A DNA stretch of 64,000 bases from Thalassia testudinum (lineage: Eukaryota > Streptophyta > Magnoliopsida > Alismatales > Hydrocharitaceae), in the NCBI GenBank assembly GCA_037157565.1, contig JAZHRO010000063.1:89618001-89682000 (forward strand), given 5' to 3'. The notes below the pieces were generated by a model. It did no database searches. It worked only from the letters and a program-made list of their open reading frames with translations, and was not told the DNA's origin. This document shows, one piece after another, positions 11,175 to 23,783 of the stretch (position 1 is the stretch's first letter; each line of letters begins with the position of its first letter). The position numbers and the translations under genes were made by a program.

Positions 11175-12767
11175 TGATATTTCCATAGTTATTGATATTA
11201 ATTAATGCCTAATTAATGTTAGTGTAAGGGTAATTTGGGTTAGATATAATTTAGTTAGGTTAGATTAGTCATTTTAGATCATTATGTAAATAATGCATAT
11301 TTGTAGGTTTGTGTGCAATTATTTTTCCTATAATTGTATCTGGTACCTTGATGTGTTTATTTTTACATGTGTAGATACAAAATTTCTGATTGATCGGAGT
11401 AAAGCTAATTAAATTTTCCGAATTAAGTTTAGTTGGAAAAGGACTAATCTAGCTAGTGAATGGACATATTCCCTAACCCAATTAACACTTTTACCTAGCC
11501 CAAACCTAAGCCTAATAACTTATACGTAAATTCTCATACCCACCTTACCACTAAAAATCCCACACTTATTTTGCCAAATTCCCAAACCAACCGATATAAT
11601 CTCCAACTTATCCCCTACGTACCTCCCTATCCCATGCACTCACCCACGTCAACCCCCCTCCTCTCAATTTAAAAAAACACCCCACGTGTAATATCCCATC
11701 CAATAAATACCAACACCCGAAAAACCCACAACAAATTTCCATTGCCATGCAAAAAGAACCACCGAACACCACAACAACCCAAACAAATCCCACTCCCACC
11801 GAAAATTTCCATGCAAATTCCCAGCGTGAAGCCAACACCAACTCCTACCCCATGCAACCACACCCACGTCCAATCCCATCGAACTTAACAACTCCATGCA
11901 GACCACTTCCGATCTCTCTCTCTCCCTCGTCAATTAATCCCAAAACCCAATCCATGCAACACCCACTTCCACCAACAACTTGCTATCTCTCCACTGAGGC
12001 TTCCACTAAATCTCCCTCTATTTTATTCCTTCACCCAATTATTTAATTACCTATTCCTATCAAATTTAGGCCCTTTATTTATTCTCAACAAAAATTTAAC
12101 CTATTAATTTTAGTCATCCAACTTAGTGATCTTAGGTAACCTAAACCAACCAGTAGGAAGCCTCCCTATTTCCTATCAATACACCTAGTTACTTCCTTGG
12201 AACCATATCTACTACTTAGAATTTTCTACTTCCACGTAGTCTCTACTAATTAGTACTAGTCTACGCCAACACTGGTCGTTCTGGTGGGTGTACCTTCGCA
12301 TCTGCATCTACGTTGACACTCTGGACTTCGCCTTCGAAGCTCATAATTTTTGCATTTCTCTAGTCTATTTCTAGTGTAGTAATATAGTTCTAGTTATAAT
12401 TTTCCAAGCATTCTTTTAGTTGCACTACTACTTCTATCTGTGCTAAACTATTATCTTATTCAATAAAGTTCTAGTTATTTTTTCAACTTGTCTTCAAGTT
12501 GCATGCTTTCTAGTAGTAGCATATTATAGTTCTAGTAGTTGCATGCTATTAGATTTAATATTAGCTCTAACAATCATCCTACATGATACTTAATTTTAGT
12601 TCTAATTAGGAAAGTGATTGTGATCTATTTCTCCCTGTGAACGACTTAGACTCCATTTCAAAAACATCAATTTTGTATTTTTTGAGTTTGATTGAAATAA
12701 ATTTAAGAGTTTCTAACGCAATTATATTATGACGAAAGCATATTTTACGCAATCACATCCGCGTTCA
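11175..12767 (+). mobile_element. 3' LTR of element F
   Basis: It starts TGATATTTCC right after the polypurine tract. The U5 motif CTCCCTGTGAACGACTTAGA lies at 12631-12650. The right end is placed at TTCA 12767, where copia coding sequence begins; it is uncertain by about 15 bases because the partner LTR is outside the window. A C/A-rich segment fills about 11480-12050. This LTR lacks the G-box palindrome block of the minus-strand LTRs. Confidence 0.65.
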
Positions 12768-13177
12768 AACACTGCCAAAGATCATTTTCAAGAAAAGTAG
12801 AGTCTACGATTCTTGTCAAATTGGTAAACAAACCAAAAATTCCTTTAAACCTAAAAGGATGGTTAGCACCTCTCAACCGCTAGAATTACTTCACTTAGAC
12901 TTATCTGGACTAGCCAAATTCAAAAGCTTAAGTGGGAGCAGATACTGTTTAGTCATAATCGATGATTTTTTGAGATTTACCTAGGTATCCTTCTTGAAAA
13001 GTAAGGATCTGACTATTGATGTTTTTAGTAAATTAGGAAGGAGATTACAACATGGGAAAGGATCCGAAGACATTAGGATTAGAAGTGATCACGACGTAGA
13101 ATTTGAGAATCAGTCATTTTCTAACTTTTGTGATCAATATGGGATAACACATGAATTTGCTTTTCCTAGAGCAGCAC
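12768..13177 (+). pseudogene. copia element C: GAG-pre-integrase and integrase fragment
   Basis: One frame gives the pre-integrase end (DSCQIGKQTKNSFKPK) and then the integrase core. LELLHLDLSG supplies the first catalytic Asp, VIIDDFLRFT follows, and IRSDHDVEFENQSF is the second-Asp block, where the usual HGGEF has become HDVEF. It breaks off after FAFPRAA, before the catalytic Glu. Integrase inserts the element's cDNA into the genome. An in-frame TAG lies near 12983. The 5' side is cut by the LTR of F and the 3' side by N1. The likely continuation is the reverse transcriptase at 36829, but about 1 kb between the two is missing. Confidence 0.85.
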
Positions 13178-14324
13178 TGATAAGAACAATTTCGTACGTG
13201 AAAAGATTTGAGTTAGAAAACCCGTCGTCATAGTGCGTAGAAATCCACTACCAAATAAAATTTATAACCGAAACTCGAGGTGAGTCCTAGGTCGAACACG
13301 GGGAGGCAAACGTTTGATTTTGAAATCCGCACTTCGATTTTATTTCTTTTTGTTGTTTTTATCTTTTGTAATTTTTTTGTATTTTTATATGGCAAGAGAT
13401 TAAGCCGATAATATCTAGCTAATCTACTTGCAAAATAATAGAGAGAGAGAGGAACAAATCACATATATGTTCAATCAAAGTTTTCTACAGATAATTTAGA
13501 AATTACAACTAGACTAGAAAGTGATAAAAGATAAAGGTGAGAAGAATCCCCCTCGACGGTCGTTTGGAGGATGACTCGCTCTGACGTTGCATGGATGATG
13601 GTGGTGAGGAGCGGGACGAAGAAGAACGACGTCGGAGGAAGGAGGATGGGCCAAGACGGCGTTGCGGCGAGGATCTTCTTCTGGAAGGTGGTAAGAGGAT
13701 GGCCACGGGATCTCCATGAATGGGGGTGTGAGGCGGGAACAAATGTTGGTTTTCTACTCTAAAGGAGCATCCTGGGCTTGGGACCAGCTCTCTTTAGTGC
13801 CTTGGAGGTGGTGAGAGAGAGAAAGGAAGAGATGATGAGGAATGGAACGGATATGGGTCCTTTTATAGTGGAGGATAGAAGACAATTCGCACATGGAAAA
13901 TTAGTGACATCTAAAGACAATGTTGTAGACCCACCTTAGATGTCGCTGAAGGTCGTGCACCCACCGCTGGCACTCGCAGCTATGCTCGCGTTCGACTGTC
14001 ATCGCGCGATCGAAGGAGAGCCGTCGGATCGAGATCGTGCGGTCGAGGATGCTCTAAGATTGTGCCTCTTGATCGCACGTGAGATGAAGCATCAGCCTGT
14101 GCGTGCGATCGCGCGTTCGGACGTGGGCATCTCCGTGTTCATCCATTATGCCGCCTGGCTTCATCTCGACCGCTCGATCATGATTGAGCAGTTGAATTTG
14201 GGCTCACCACTCTACTGCGGTTGATTAGAGGCGTTGGAGGAGTCAAACCCGCACTGTGGGTTTGCGAGTAAGCTTTGAGACTGTTGCGCTAGATTGTTAA
14301 GAGAAGAGATCCGATGGCACGAGC

Positions 14325-14358
14325 TCTCGACTGTTGGATGGAGATCCAACAGTCGAGA
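14325..14358. promoter_or_regulatory. inverted repeat with 15-bp arms in N1 LTR
   Basis: The arms TCTCGACTGTTGGAT and ATCCAACAGTCGAGA are perfectly complementary around a 4-base loop GGAG. A slightly decayed copy is in the partner LTR at 36165-36198. Confidence 0.8.
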
Positions 14359-14410
14359 TTCAAAGTTGGTGAACTCTTCATATGAAGCGGGCGATGTAGA
14401 ATGATTACGA

Positions 14411-14432
14411 CCGTTGGATCTTGATCCAACGG
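14411..14432. promoter_or_regulatory. inverted repeat CCGTTGGATC / GATCCAACGG in N1 LTR
   Basis: Perfect 10-bp arms around TT. Related CCGTTGGAT pairs occur in the other LTRs of this set (19021, 47848, 63670). Confidence 0.8.
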
Positions 14433-14507
14433 TTGGGATTTGGCGTGGGTCTCCTTCAGCTCATGATATTGGGTGTGGCTCTCCTTTAGCCAATATTGGG
14501 AGGCCTA

Positions 14508-14529
14508 GATGGCACCGTATAGTGCCATC
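14508..14529. promoter_or_regulatory. U3 palindrome of N1 3' LTR (decayed centre)
   Basis: The arms GATGGCAC and GTGCCATC are kept but the central CACGTG is lost. It lies 441 bp from the U3 terminus. Confidence 0.6.
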
Positions 14530-14970
14530 TATCTTCTTTCCTTTGTAGGTGGCACCTCGAACATCGGATTGGGTCAATTTCCACACTGTTGGGCTACGAC
14601 CGTTGATCTGGATCCATCTGTGCTGTTAGATTTATCATTTGAAGCTTCGAATTGCATCACCTAGTCCCCCGACTGTTGATCTTCCTCGGGCTGCATAAGG
14701 TGCTAGGGATTCCGATCAAGATAATTTTGAAGGCATTGGACTCCGATCGTCGTCCTGATCAGATCTGTATGGTTGGATCGTCAATCTGAGCCCTGAAATA
14801 AATCTCCTTCTCTCTTGGCCATAAAAGGACATAATTAACCTAAAATTTATATACACTATTCTAAATGTAGAATGATGCATGCTGTGCAATATGTATAGTA
14901 TGGAATGCATATCTAAGCCTAAGAATATGCATAAATAGGCATTTTATCCTAAATGGATGTGTCTGCATCA

Positions 14971-16399
14971 TATCCCTATGTCTATGTTTTGCTAGTCCTT
15001 AGCAAAATCAAACTAAATGCTATGTATAAGAACATAATTAGGATTCGATGACTTAGGTCTAAGTTGTTTATTAACAATAGAAATTTTCAACTAAAGTCCT
15101 AAACTATGAAAACTCAACGGTGCCCGGGTGCCTGCTAAAATGTAGACCGCCCAAGTCCTCGCCTTATTTTGAAAAGGGAAGATACATGTTTTTTTTCCTT
15201 TTCTTCTTTTCTAATTTTTTGGATTTTTTTGAGTTTAGGGTTTTGGGGTAGCTTTCTACGGCTACCCAACCCACCCAAGACTTGAAAACAACTATAAGTT
15301 CTAAGCATCTTGTGAAAGGTGATAGACTCACTAGGTGGCTGTTAAAATAAACTTTTGGTTTCTATGACCCTAGGTGACCTTAAGAGTTTTTGCCTAAAGG
15401 TTTATCTTTCCGATAGGTGGCTTTCTCCCTACTTTTTTAAATTTTTTATGGGGTCAACACAAGAGCGAACCTAGTGTATATCTTCCCAATTTATTCTACT
15501 CCCCTGCTTCTTCCTTAAGTGTTTTGGGAATTATTTGTGCATTTTTGTGAGCTGGGTTCTAGGCAACCGGTTAATTATCTGTTACCATTGGCCACTTGCC
15601 AGCCATACCCGTGCGGTGAAGTGCGTCTTATTTATTTATTTTATTTTTTCCTCTCTCTTTTTTTTCTTTTTGGGTATTTCTTTTTCTCATTTTTTGTACA
15701 TAGGTGGCTTCCTTGATGTAAGATTTACCTAAAGGTAGCATGAAAGAATGGTCGTGTGGCTAGGCTCTGGACAACCGGTCGATAAGCTATTACGATCGAT
15801 AACTTGCCAACTATACCATCTTAAACGGGTCATTAGCTACCTAATTTCTGTAAAAATTGTCGGAAAGTATGTCAGTGCAAATTTTGTGTAGATACTTTGA
15901 CTTAAAGTCTCCTCAAGTCAGAAGGCGGGTTGATAAGTCGTGTATTTAACATCCTAATTTATTAGCCAAATTAAAGTAAAATTAATCTTAGCGAGTACTC
16001 GAACTAAGTCCATATTTTAGTAGACACCTAGGCTGATTAAGCTCGAAGACCTAAAGAGTCTAATTATTCAAGTCCTTAAGTATCGTCTCCTAACATTAAC
16101 AACTCCTAATGCCTAAGTTCTCTTCTCCTGATTCTACTTTTTTTTTCTTTTTGAATTTTGATTTTTTTCTCTTTTTTTTTGTAAAGAAAATAAAAGAAAT
16201 TCCATGGAGCTAACAAAATAATTTCAGGATTAATTATCACCCCCATTCCTAAATGATGCAATATCCTTATTGTAAAAATAAAGACATGGAAAGAGCAGAG
16301 TAAATAGAATATCACCTGAATTTCGTGAAAATCTAGTTAGCTCCGCAAAGGAAAAGGAGTATACACACGTGCTAAGTTTATTGTCATTAGCTAGGCACA
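14971..16399 (-). other. 3' untranslated region of N1
   Basis: It starts with a degraded polypurine tract (reverse of TATCCCTATG) and then TGCTAGTCCTTAGCAAAATC. It parallels 19578-20857 of N2 over most of its length, including the paired segments near 15150/19745 and 15590/20150. It has no convincing coding frame. Poly-T runs near 15640-15690 and 16140-16185 explain the short hydrophobic open frames. Confidence 0.65.
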
Positions 16400-17939
16400 A
16401 TATACAAACAAAGAAGAAATTAGGAATTCACAAGAGTGGGTCAGGATCAAAATAAAAATATTGATTATAGGACCAGCCAGTAGGTGTCCACAGATGTAGA
16501 CTAGATTATGGTGCAGACCCATGCCTCAGGGTCGAGTAGTTCTAAGGTTTTGGATAAAAATCACCTAGAATTGGAGATTATTGTGTTTGCAGGGTCGGGC
16601 CTGTGGTTTGGTGCTGTACAACCCAAGTCTGAAATGTTGGACAATGGGTAGATTTGATTTACTAGGTTCATATGTGCACTTAGAGTTTATCTCAGAAAGA
16701 TATTCAATTGTTATGTACTTGGGTTGCACATCCTTAATGTCAAAATTATCATGAGGGTCCTGGTAGAAGGCAGGTGGTTTTAGGTCAATAGGAACCCTTA
16801 AATGCAAAATTGTATTTCCCTCAGAATTAGCCTCCCATATTTTAACTTCTAAATTCCCATCCTTTGAGTTCAAGTGTTTAGTTTTCGAGATCTCAAGATT
16901 GTTGTACACCCCATGTAAAATATCCAAGTTCAACAATTGTGGTTGAATTAGGATTGACTTGGGTACAATGATTTCCAAAATCAAAATCATAATCAATCCC
17001 TTTGGGGTGTGGTTGAGGGATGGGGCTATTGATTGAATCTTCTAGTAAATCAGGATTCAGATCCTCCAAGTTAGCCCCAATAGGATCACATTCTTCAATG
17101 ATTGGGCTATTAAATAGTTCATCAGATTCCTCAAGCCTATTTGTCTCACTAAAATCATTTTCTTTGAGCTCAAGTGAGACCTTGCCTACATATTCTTCAT
17201 CCTCACAATAAAAGAATTCTTGATCCTCATTTATATATGTCTCAAAATCATATGTTGTTCCTTGGTCTATAGAGACATATTTTTCCTCGCTCCCTGGCTT
17301 AGGGATCTCGGGTGAGAAAATCGATTTATCCTCATTGGGTTGCTTTAGACTAGCCTGGTCATCCCTGGTCTTAGAAAATGTGTCCCCCCCAACAGGCACT
17401 TGAGCGGGTTCTAACATTGGCTCACCGAAAAGGGGTTCGTCCTGGGAATCTTCCCAAGATTGGACTAAGGCAACCACAAATTTCACCCTCAATCTTGACA
17501 ACTTCCCAAGTAAAAACTCACCCGGGCCCCTGTCCTTAACATCTTGAAGCCAATCCAATAAAGAACTATTTAGTTCATCAATCATTTTGATCATAGGCTC
17601 TAATGCTTTAGTGCATGGTGGTGGTTGAGCTTCTAAAGATTGTATGGTGTTCCTCAAGTTAGCCAACACCCTGTCTTGGACCTGGTTCACCTGAATCGAA
17701 TGGTTGGGTTTAGGGTTGGGCGGGTTTGGGTTAAAACTAGGATAGTCAAGAAATTGATGTTCTTGGACTCCTCCTTGATAGTAGGTTATTTTGGGTTGTT
17801 CAAAGAGAGGTGGTGACCTATATTTAGTATAATCCTAGGGAGGGTAGGTGGTATAATCATCATATCATTATTGATTGTAGATTTGGTTCGTTTGATCACC
17901 AAAGGCTGGAGATCTATACTTAATGTAACTTTGGGAAGG
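16400..17939 (-). pseudogene. ORF X of N1, main part (unrecognised)
   Basis: From 17939 leftward the protein has a Tyr/Pro/Gln-rich part with stops, then a likely helical segment (NQVQDRVLANLRNTIQSL) and DWLQDVKDRGPGEFLLGKL. EPAQVPVGGDT, an acidic central third rich in Asp and Glu, and PKSILIQPQLLNLDI follow. A frameshift near 16985 separates frames 17690-16893 and 16996-16565. Past a stop at 16565 the frame continues with LHHNLVYICGHLL and a hydrophobic segment (INIFILILTHSCEFLISSLF). N2 has a clear homologue with the same order of blocks. No gag, protease, RT or integrase motif is visible. N2 interrupts the gene at 17944; its N-terminus lies at 33559-33747. Confidence 0.6.
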
Positions 17940-17944
17940 ATAAT
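17940..17944. repeat. target site duplication of N2 (left copy)
   Basis: ATAAT here is repeated at 33559-33563 just beyond the other end of N2. The ORF X sequence of N1 continues on both sides. Confidence 0.8.
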
Positions 17945-19577
17945 TGTTGAAGCTCGAGTTGCTACGCTATCGTGTTTGGTTTTGAAAACCTGTCGTTGTA
18001 GTTTGAAAGCGAAGAACTCATGTTCAACAAATAAAATTTATACCGGAATAGAAATCCTGGGTCGAACTCAGAGAGGTGGACGTTTGATTTAAAAATACGC
18101 GTTTAATTTATTTGTCGCGAAGTAAATTAATTGATTAGAAACTATCTATCTATTTACACTAAATAGAAGAGAGAGAGAGAATATTCCAAAAAAAAATCAA
18201 AAAGAGATGTAGAATGAACATGGAATTCATTATCAAAGAGATTGTTCGTTACACTAAATATTACGACTAGAAAGCATTAAAAAGAATGGAGAGAGAATTA
18301 TCCTCCTCGACGGTCGCTTAGAGGACGAGCCAGACGGGACGATACCTGGAAGATGGGGAACGGAGCAGGATGAAGGAGGACGAAGTGTGAAGAATGGGAA
18401 TGGGGCAGCACGTCGTCGTCATTGCAGGATCTAGTTCCGAAAAGGGGACGAAAATTGGACTTTATCTCTTAAGAAGCATTTCGGGTGTGGGACAAGCTTC
18501 TCTTGAGCTTTGGAGAGGGAGAGAAGAGAAAGAAGGGATGAAAATTTCGTATGGAGGGGGTCTCCTTTTATAGTTGCAAGGAGTGAGGGCAATTTGGTCT
18601 TTTTAATTTCAAAAACATTAATTTTGGACCTTTGGTGACGGATAAAACCGTTGCTAAAGGTCCAAATGGTGCCTTCGTGGGCGGCGTCTGCGCTCCCGCT
18701 CGCCTCCCGCGCATGAAATTCGCATTCACGTTCTTAAATTCTCGGCCGTTCGATCGCGAGATCGAACGACTGAGATGCGTCCTTGCTACGCCTCAACCGT
18801 GCGCTCGCCTACGTCTGATCCCGCGTTATGCGTGGGCGTCTGATGCGACGTGAGCGCTATTGCGCGTGCTTCGATCGAGCGGTCGATTGAGCTGCATCTC
18901 GCGCCTCAGATGCTGCTCGGGCAGGCTCGAACGCACGTCGCTGCGTCGCGTAAGCGCGTTCAGCCAACCCGCTACACGCACGTTTGTGTCACGCTTACGA
19001 TTCGTGTGCGCGCATCCATAGCCGTTGGATGCGTATCCAACAATGGAGAATCATTGAAGAAGAGAAGGTTCGGCAGGTGTGGCGGCTGGTTGGGCGGCTG
19101 AGATGGCACCACGTGGTGCCATCTTGGCCATCCATCTTCTGGATGATGTAGATGGTGCCACGGTTGTCGGATTGAGTCGATTTTCATGCTGTTAGGCTAC
19201 GATCGTCAATCCAAATCCATCCGTGCATTCAGATTTGTCGTCTGATGTGCAGATTCACACCATCTTGGCCCTTGATCTTCTAGGGTTTCTCGGTCTCTAT
19301 CTAATGCTACAGATGTCTGATTAGGGCGATCTTAGAGTCGTTGAACTCCAATCGTCGCCCTGATCAATTTTGTACGGTTGGATCTTCGATCCGAGGCCCC
19401 GATAAAAATTTTGCCCTATCCCTGAACATAAAAGAAGACAATTACCCTCCATTTTATTCAAACTAATCTAAATGCAAGATGATACATGTTATGCAATATT
19501 TATAGTATGCAATGCAATTCTATGCTTAAGAACATGCATAAATAGACATCTTATGCATTGTAAACATGTTTACATCA
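17945..19577 (-). mobile_element. 3' LTR of non-autonomous element N2
   Basis: A 1.6-kb LTR from TGTTGAAG at 17945 to TTACATCA at 19577, clearly the partner of 31862-33558. Minus-strand TATAAAAGG is at 18564-18573. The U5 motif is near 18058 (GGTCGAACTCAGAGAGG). Its U3 end carries the perfect palindrome TGTAAACATGTTTACA at 19559-19574. A perfect G-box palindrome lies at 19102-19123. Confidence 0.9.
19102..19123. promoter_or_regulatory. U3 G-box palindrome of N2 3' LTR
   Basis: A perfect 22-base palindrome with core GGCACCACGTGGTGCC, placed 454 bp from the U3 terminus. Its centre CACGTG is the plant G-box, a binding core for bZIP and bHLH factors. Confidence 0.75.
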
Positions 19578-20857
19578 TACCCCCATGCTTATCTTTTGCT
19601 AGTCCTTAGCAAAAACTATACGCTATTTATAAAAGAATTAGGTTGGTTATTTGGGCATGAGTTATTTTCAATCATTAAGAAAATGCCTACTTAGGATCTG
19701 AACTTTCAAAGACACAATAGGGACCGAGTATCTGCCAAAATGCAGATCGCCTCAAGCCCTCGCCTTATACAAAGAAAAATTTCTTTTTCTCTTTTTCCTT
19801 TATTCTAATTTTTTTGGATTTTCAAGTTTTAGGGTTTAAGAGTGGCTTTCTACAGCCATTCAACTCACCCAAGTTCTAAGCATCTTATTGTGAATGTGAT
19901 AGACTCGTTGACTGGTAGTTAAAATGGACTTCAGATTTCTACGCCTCTAGGTGACCTTAAAAAGGGAATTCTGCCTAAAAGTGTATCTTTACAACTGGTA
20001 GCTTTATCCCTACTTTTATTTTTACGGGGTCAACATAAGGGTGAATCCAGTGTATATCTCCCCGATTTATTCTACTTTTCCGCTTCTTCCTAAATGTTTT
20101 GGGAATTTTCAGTGCATTTATTGAGCTGGGTTTTGGACAACCGGTCGATGAGCTATTACCACCGACAACTTGCCCGCCATACTCGTGCGGCGAAGTGTGG
20201 CTTACTTCTTTTATTTTCTTTTTCTTTTCTTTTTGACTTTTTTTTTTTTTTGAGTAAGTGGCTTCCCTGATCTAAGATTTACCTAAAGGCAGCAAAAAGA
20301 GAAGGGTCCAGTGACTGAGCTCTGGACAACCTACTTATGGGCTATTACCCATGATAACTTGCCAGCCATATCACCCTAGAAGGTTCATTAGCTACCCAAT
20401 TTCAGTTAAAATCGCCAAACAACGAGTTAGTGGAAAGAAAGTGTGTAGATGCTTAAAACTCAAAATTCCCTCAAATCTGAGGGCGGGTTGATAAGTCGTG
20501 TACTTATCACCCAAACTTATTTACTCCAATTACAATAGAATTAAGATTGACGAGGGCTCGAAAAACAAATCCACATTTTAGTGGATACATAGGTTGATTA
20601 AGTCTGAAGACTTGAAGGGTCTTTGTGTTCAGATGATAATGTAGTATTTCCTAAGATTGAAAATTTTCTTAAACCCAAGTTCTCTTTCCTAATTCCATAA
20701 TTTTTTTAAATATAAATAAGAGAAAATAAAATGAAACTACAGAGTTGATGAATTAATTCAGAGATGAATATCCACACCCCCATGCCTATCTAATGCAATG
20801 TCCTCATTGTATTAAAAAGAAATAAAACAGAGTGGAATAGAGCAGAAAGCCACTGAA
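19578..20857 (-). other. polypurine tract and 3' untranslated region of N2
   Basis: TACCCCCATGC at 19578-19588 is the polypurine tract in reverse (GCATGGGGGTA). The rest parallels the 3' region of N1 and holds no convincing gene. TGCTAGTCCTTAGCAAAA near 19600 is a block shared with N1. Confidence 0.7.
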
Positions 20858-22605
20858 TTACGTGAATGTTGGGTCCGCTCTGAGATAAAGAAAAACTATA
20901 TATGTGCTGAATTTAGTGCCTTCAGTTAGGCACACTATACATAGAAGAGAAATAAAGAATTCACAGGTGCAGGTCAGAATCAGAATACAAAGAAGAAACT
21001 TCTGACCTACCAATAGATGTCCGCAGATGTGGACTAGATTGTGGTGTAGACCCATACCCCATAATCGAGAATATCTAAGGTTCTGGATAAAAATTACCCA
21101 AAACCTAAAATCAATATGTAAGCGGGGTTGGGCTTGCGATTTATGAGGATGCAACTCAAGACCAAAAAGTCGGGTTACAGAGAATTTGATATCAAAAGGA
21201 TAATCAATGATTGTATGACTAGGTTGAACATCCTCAGAACAAATGTCATAAGGGTTTTGATTGATGGTTTCAGATGAAATGGAACCCTTAGACGCAGTCT
21301 TCTACTTCCTCCGGAGTTAGCTTCCCAAATCAGAACTTCTCAGCTTCTGTTCTCCTCATTCAGAATGTCAAATTCTGGGACCTCTTGCATATTAATCACC
21401 CTGTCTGAAATTTCCAAGTCTAAAAGATGTGGCTGAATCAAAATTGACTTGGGTCTAGTTATCTCAAAAACAAAATCATCGATAAGCTCAATGGGGTGTA
21501 ACTGACAATCCGAGCATTTGATTGAATCCTCCAGAAAATGCGAGTTTGGATCCGTAAGGTGAGCCCTGATAAGATCAATTTCCTTAGTTATTGGGCTATC
21601 AAATGATCTATTAGATTTCTCAGGCCTAATCGTCTCATAGAAATCATATTCTGTAAACTTGCGTGAGACTTCACAACTTGAATCTTCACCATCAGAATCA
21701 AAGAAATCAAGATTTGTATTAATATATGTCCCAAAATCATCTATCACTTTCTGATCCATGGAGACATACATTTCCTCATACCCTAGCTCATAGATCTCAG
21801 GTGAAGAAATCAGATAATCCTTAATTGGTTGCTCTAATTCAATCTGGTCAGCCTCGTAACACGTGTCCCCCCCAACAGGTGCCTGAGCGGGTTCTGACAT
21901 TGGCTCTCCTGAAGGGAGTTCATTCTAGGAATCATCCCATGATTGAACTAAAGAAATCACAAATCTCATCCTCAATTTCGCTAACTTCCCAAGTAGAAAC
22001 TCACTCGGGTTCTTATCCTTAACATCCTGGAGCCAATCCAACAAATGCTTGTTCAAATCATCAATCATCTCAATCAGAGGCTCCAATTTTTCAATGCAAG
22101 GTATTGGCTGAACTTCTAAAGATTGTGTGGTATTCCTCAAGTTAGCCAAAACCTTATTTTGAACCTGGTTAACCTGAACCAAATGACTTGGTTTAGGGTT
22201 GGGCGGGTTTGGGATCAGTGCAGAGGAGTTAACGAATTGAGATTCGTTATACCCTTCCTGATAATAGGTCATTTCGGATTGTTCAAAAGGTGGTGATGAC
22301 CTAAAGGCAATGTAATCAGAGGATGGGTAAGAATCAGTGTATCCTTCTTGATTGTAGATCGTATTAGGTTGCCCATGAAAGGGTGACGGTCTATAATCGA
22401 TGTGGCTCTGAGAAGGATAGAAATCACGATCATAGTGTTCAGGGTTAGCCCTTAAATACGGAGATCCGGAATTGTATCCCCAATCTGAGTTATCCCAACT
22501 AACTGATGGTTGATTACAGTACGAGTCAGGATAATCGTCATGTTGAGGATAACTCAAAACAGGAGGGAAAGAGCGGGAATACATATAAAATGTGGAAGGA
22601 TTCAT
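20858..22605 (-). pseudogene. ORF X of N2 (unrecognised; best-preserved copy)
   Basis: The start is placed at the ATG at 22605 (MNPSTFYMYSRSFPP), because the same position opens the N1 copy; a codon upstream at 22641 is possible. Blocks in order: a Tyr/Pro/Ser/Gln-rich N-terminus of about 130 residues with repeated YRSPPFEQ/YYQEGY-like units; a helical block with VLANLRNTTQSLEVQP; DWLQDVKDKNPSEFLLGKL; EPAQAPVGGDT; an acidic stretch; PKSILIQPHLLDLEI. One TAG near 21925 and frame changes near 21340 and 21170 break it. The final frame (21154-20858) has LHHNLVHICGHLLVG followed by about 25 hydrophobic residues (FLLCILILTCTCEFFISLLC), a possible membrane segment. No retroviral enzyme motif is seen. 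An env-like role is a guess. Confidence 0.62.
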
Positions 22606-23763
22606 GATAGACGAGAGGAAGAAAGGCGTCCTGCAATACAAACAATCAAACCTATCCTTAAGTGGGCTAGCCTAAAGACCTATAAACTCCTAGATCCTGT
22701 CTTGAGATAAAGAAATGATTTGATCTACTTCTGTCTGTTCAATCCAACCTGTTAGAAGGAGGGACTGGGGAGAAGGTTCTTCCTTTGACTTGCGCCTCCG
22801 ATTCCTAGTGTACCCCCCAGCCGCAATCGTTTGATTTTGTTGCCCTAGCTAGACATCATATTGAATAGTAGAAATAGACTAATCAAAAGTAATCTCGTTC
22901 TGGGCTCTGAAGAGCGAGTCGAATCCTTGAGGCCAACGTCTACTCTATTTTATTTAAGGCTAGGTTTGAATGTACTTTGGAATGTGATGGGCCCTTTATC
23001 TGGGTTGTGCCCTTAATGATTGATTGATGTGTGTGCGCGTACACAACTAGTGGTTTTCAAGCAATATTACTTTTGATGCGGTGAATTTTAGAGTTCAAAT
23101 CTTGCTTAGTAGCTTTTAGGATTCAACTTTAGGTATTTTCAAACAAGTTTTGTTGGCACACCAAGTTTTGAAAGCACAGGTGAAGATGTTTTCCTTTGAG
23201 ACTTAAAAGAATGTGGAGTGCCTGGTAAATCCTTAAGAGTTGAACCTATGTGGCAGCTATTTGATGAGTTGATTTTAATTGAAGTGGTGCGGCCAAATGA
23301 ACTCAAACAATTGGCCTGTTGCACCACTTAATTGGCACATAAGTGATTACCTAATCTGATTTCTACTCAATTATGTGTTTGGATGTGTGTACCAGCTCCA
23401 AAAATCGATTTACTGGTTGAGTTTGAAAATCAGATGAGGTTTTGTTCCTTAGTGAGTTTTTTTTTAATGTTTTTCTTTTTAAAATGTGGAGGTTGAGGCG
23501 GGTGTGGGTGTCAAACAAACAAACAAAACTAACCTTAGGGTTTGCAAGACACTTAGGTTGATTGATGTTTGTGTTATTATGTGGTGAAATGAAAACTAAT
23601 GGGTGGGAAGTGGGGGATAACTTACAAAACCTTCAACATCACTTTGCTCCAATCTACCGCTTTTGCTCATCTTAAAAGAGTACCTGCAATCACAATAAGA
23701 AAGGAGAGAAGTGAGGTAAATGATTTGTAAGTTATAAAACATGAAAAAAAATCAAAGAGCATC
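22606..23763 (-). other. 5' leader of N2
   Basis: About 1.1 kb between ORF X and the primer site. It parallels the leaders of N1 (33748-34983) and FB (57108-57375), for example GATGGGCCCTTTA near 22988 and the segment around 23600-23690. No gag-like frame is present, so N2 apparently never carried gag in this position or has lost it. Confidence 0.6.
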
Positions 23764-23783
23764 GCCTCCCAAGCAACGGCGCC
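23764..23783 (-). other. primer binding site of N2, split by N3
   Basis: In minus view GGCGCCGTTGCTTGGGAGGC, the tRNA-Asp-type primer site. Its last bases plus the AAAA spacer to the LTR lie at 31853-31861 on the other side of N3. The last five bases (GCGCC) are the N3 duplication. Confidence 0.85.

Larger units (their letters stand above)
13178..14970 (-). mobile_element. 3' LTR of non-autonomous element N1
   Basis: A 1.8-kb LTR from TGATAAG at 13178 to GCATCA at 14970, matching the partner LTR at 35011-36808 along its length. Minus-strand TATAAAAGG is at 13859-13868 and the U5 motif GGTCGAACACGGGGAGG near 13291. It abuts copia integrase directly with no primer site, as expected for the outer edge of a 3' LTR. 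The short duplication expected at the far side is not present; see the residue at 36809-36828. Confidence 0.88.
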
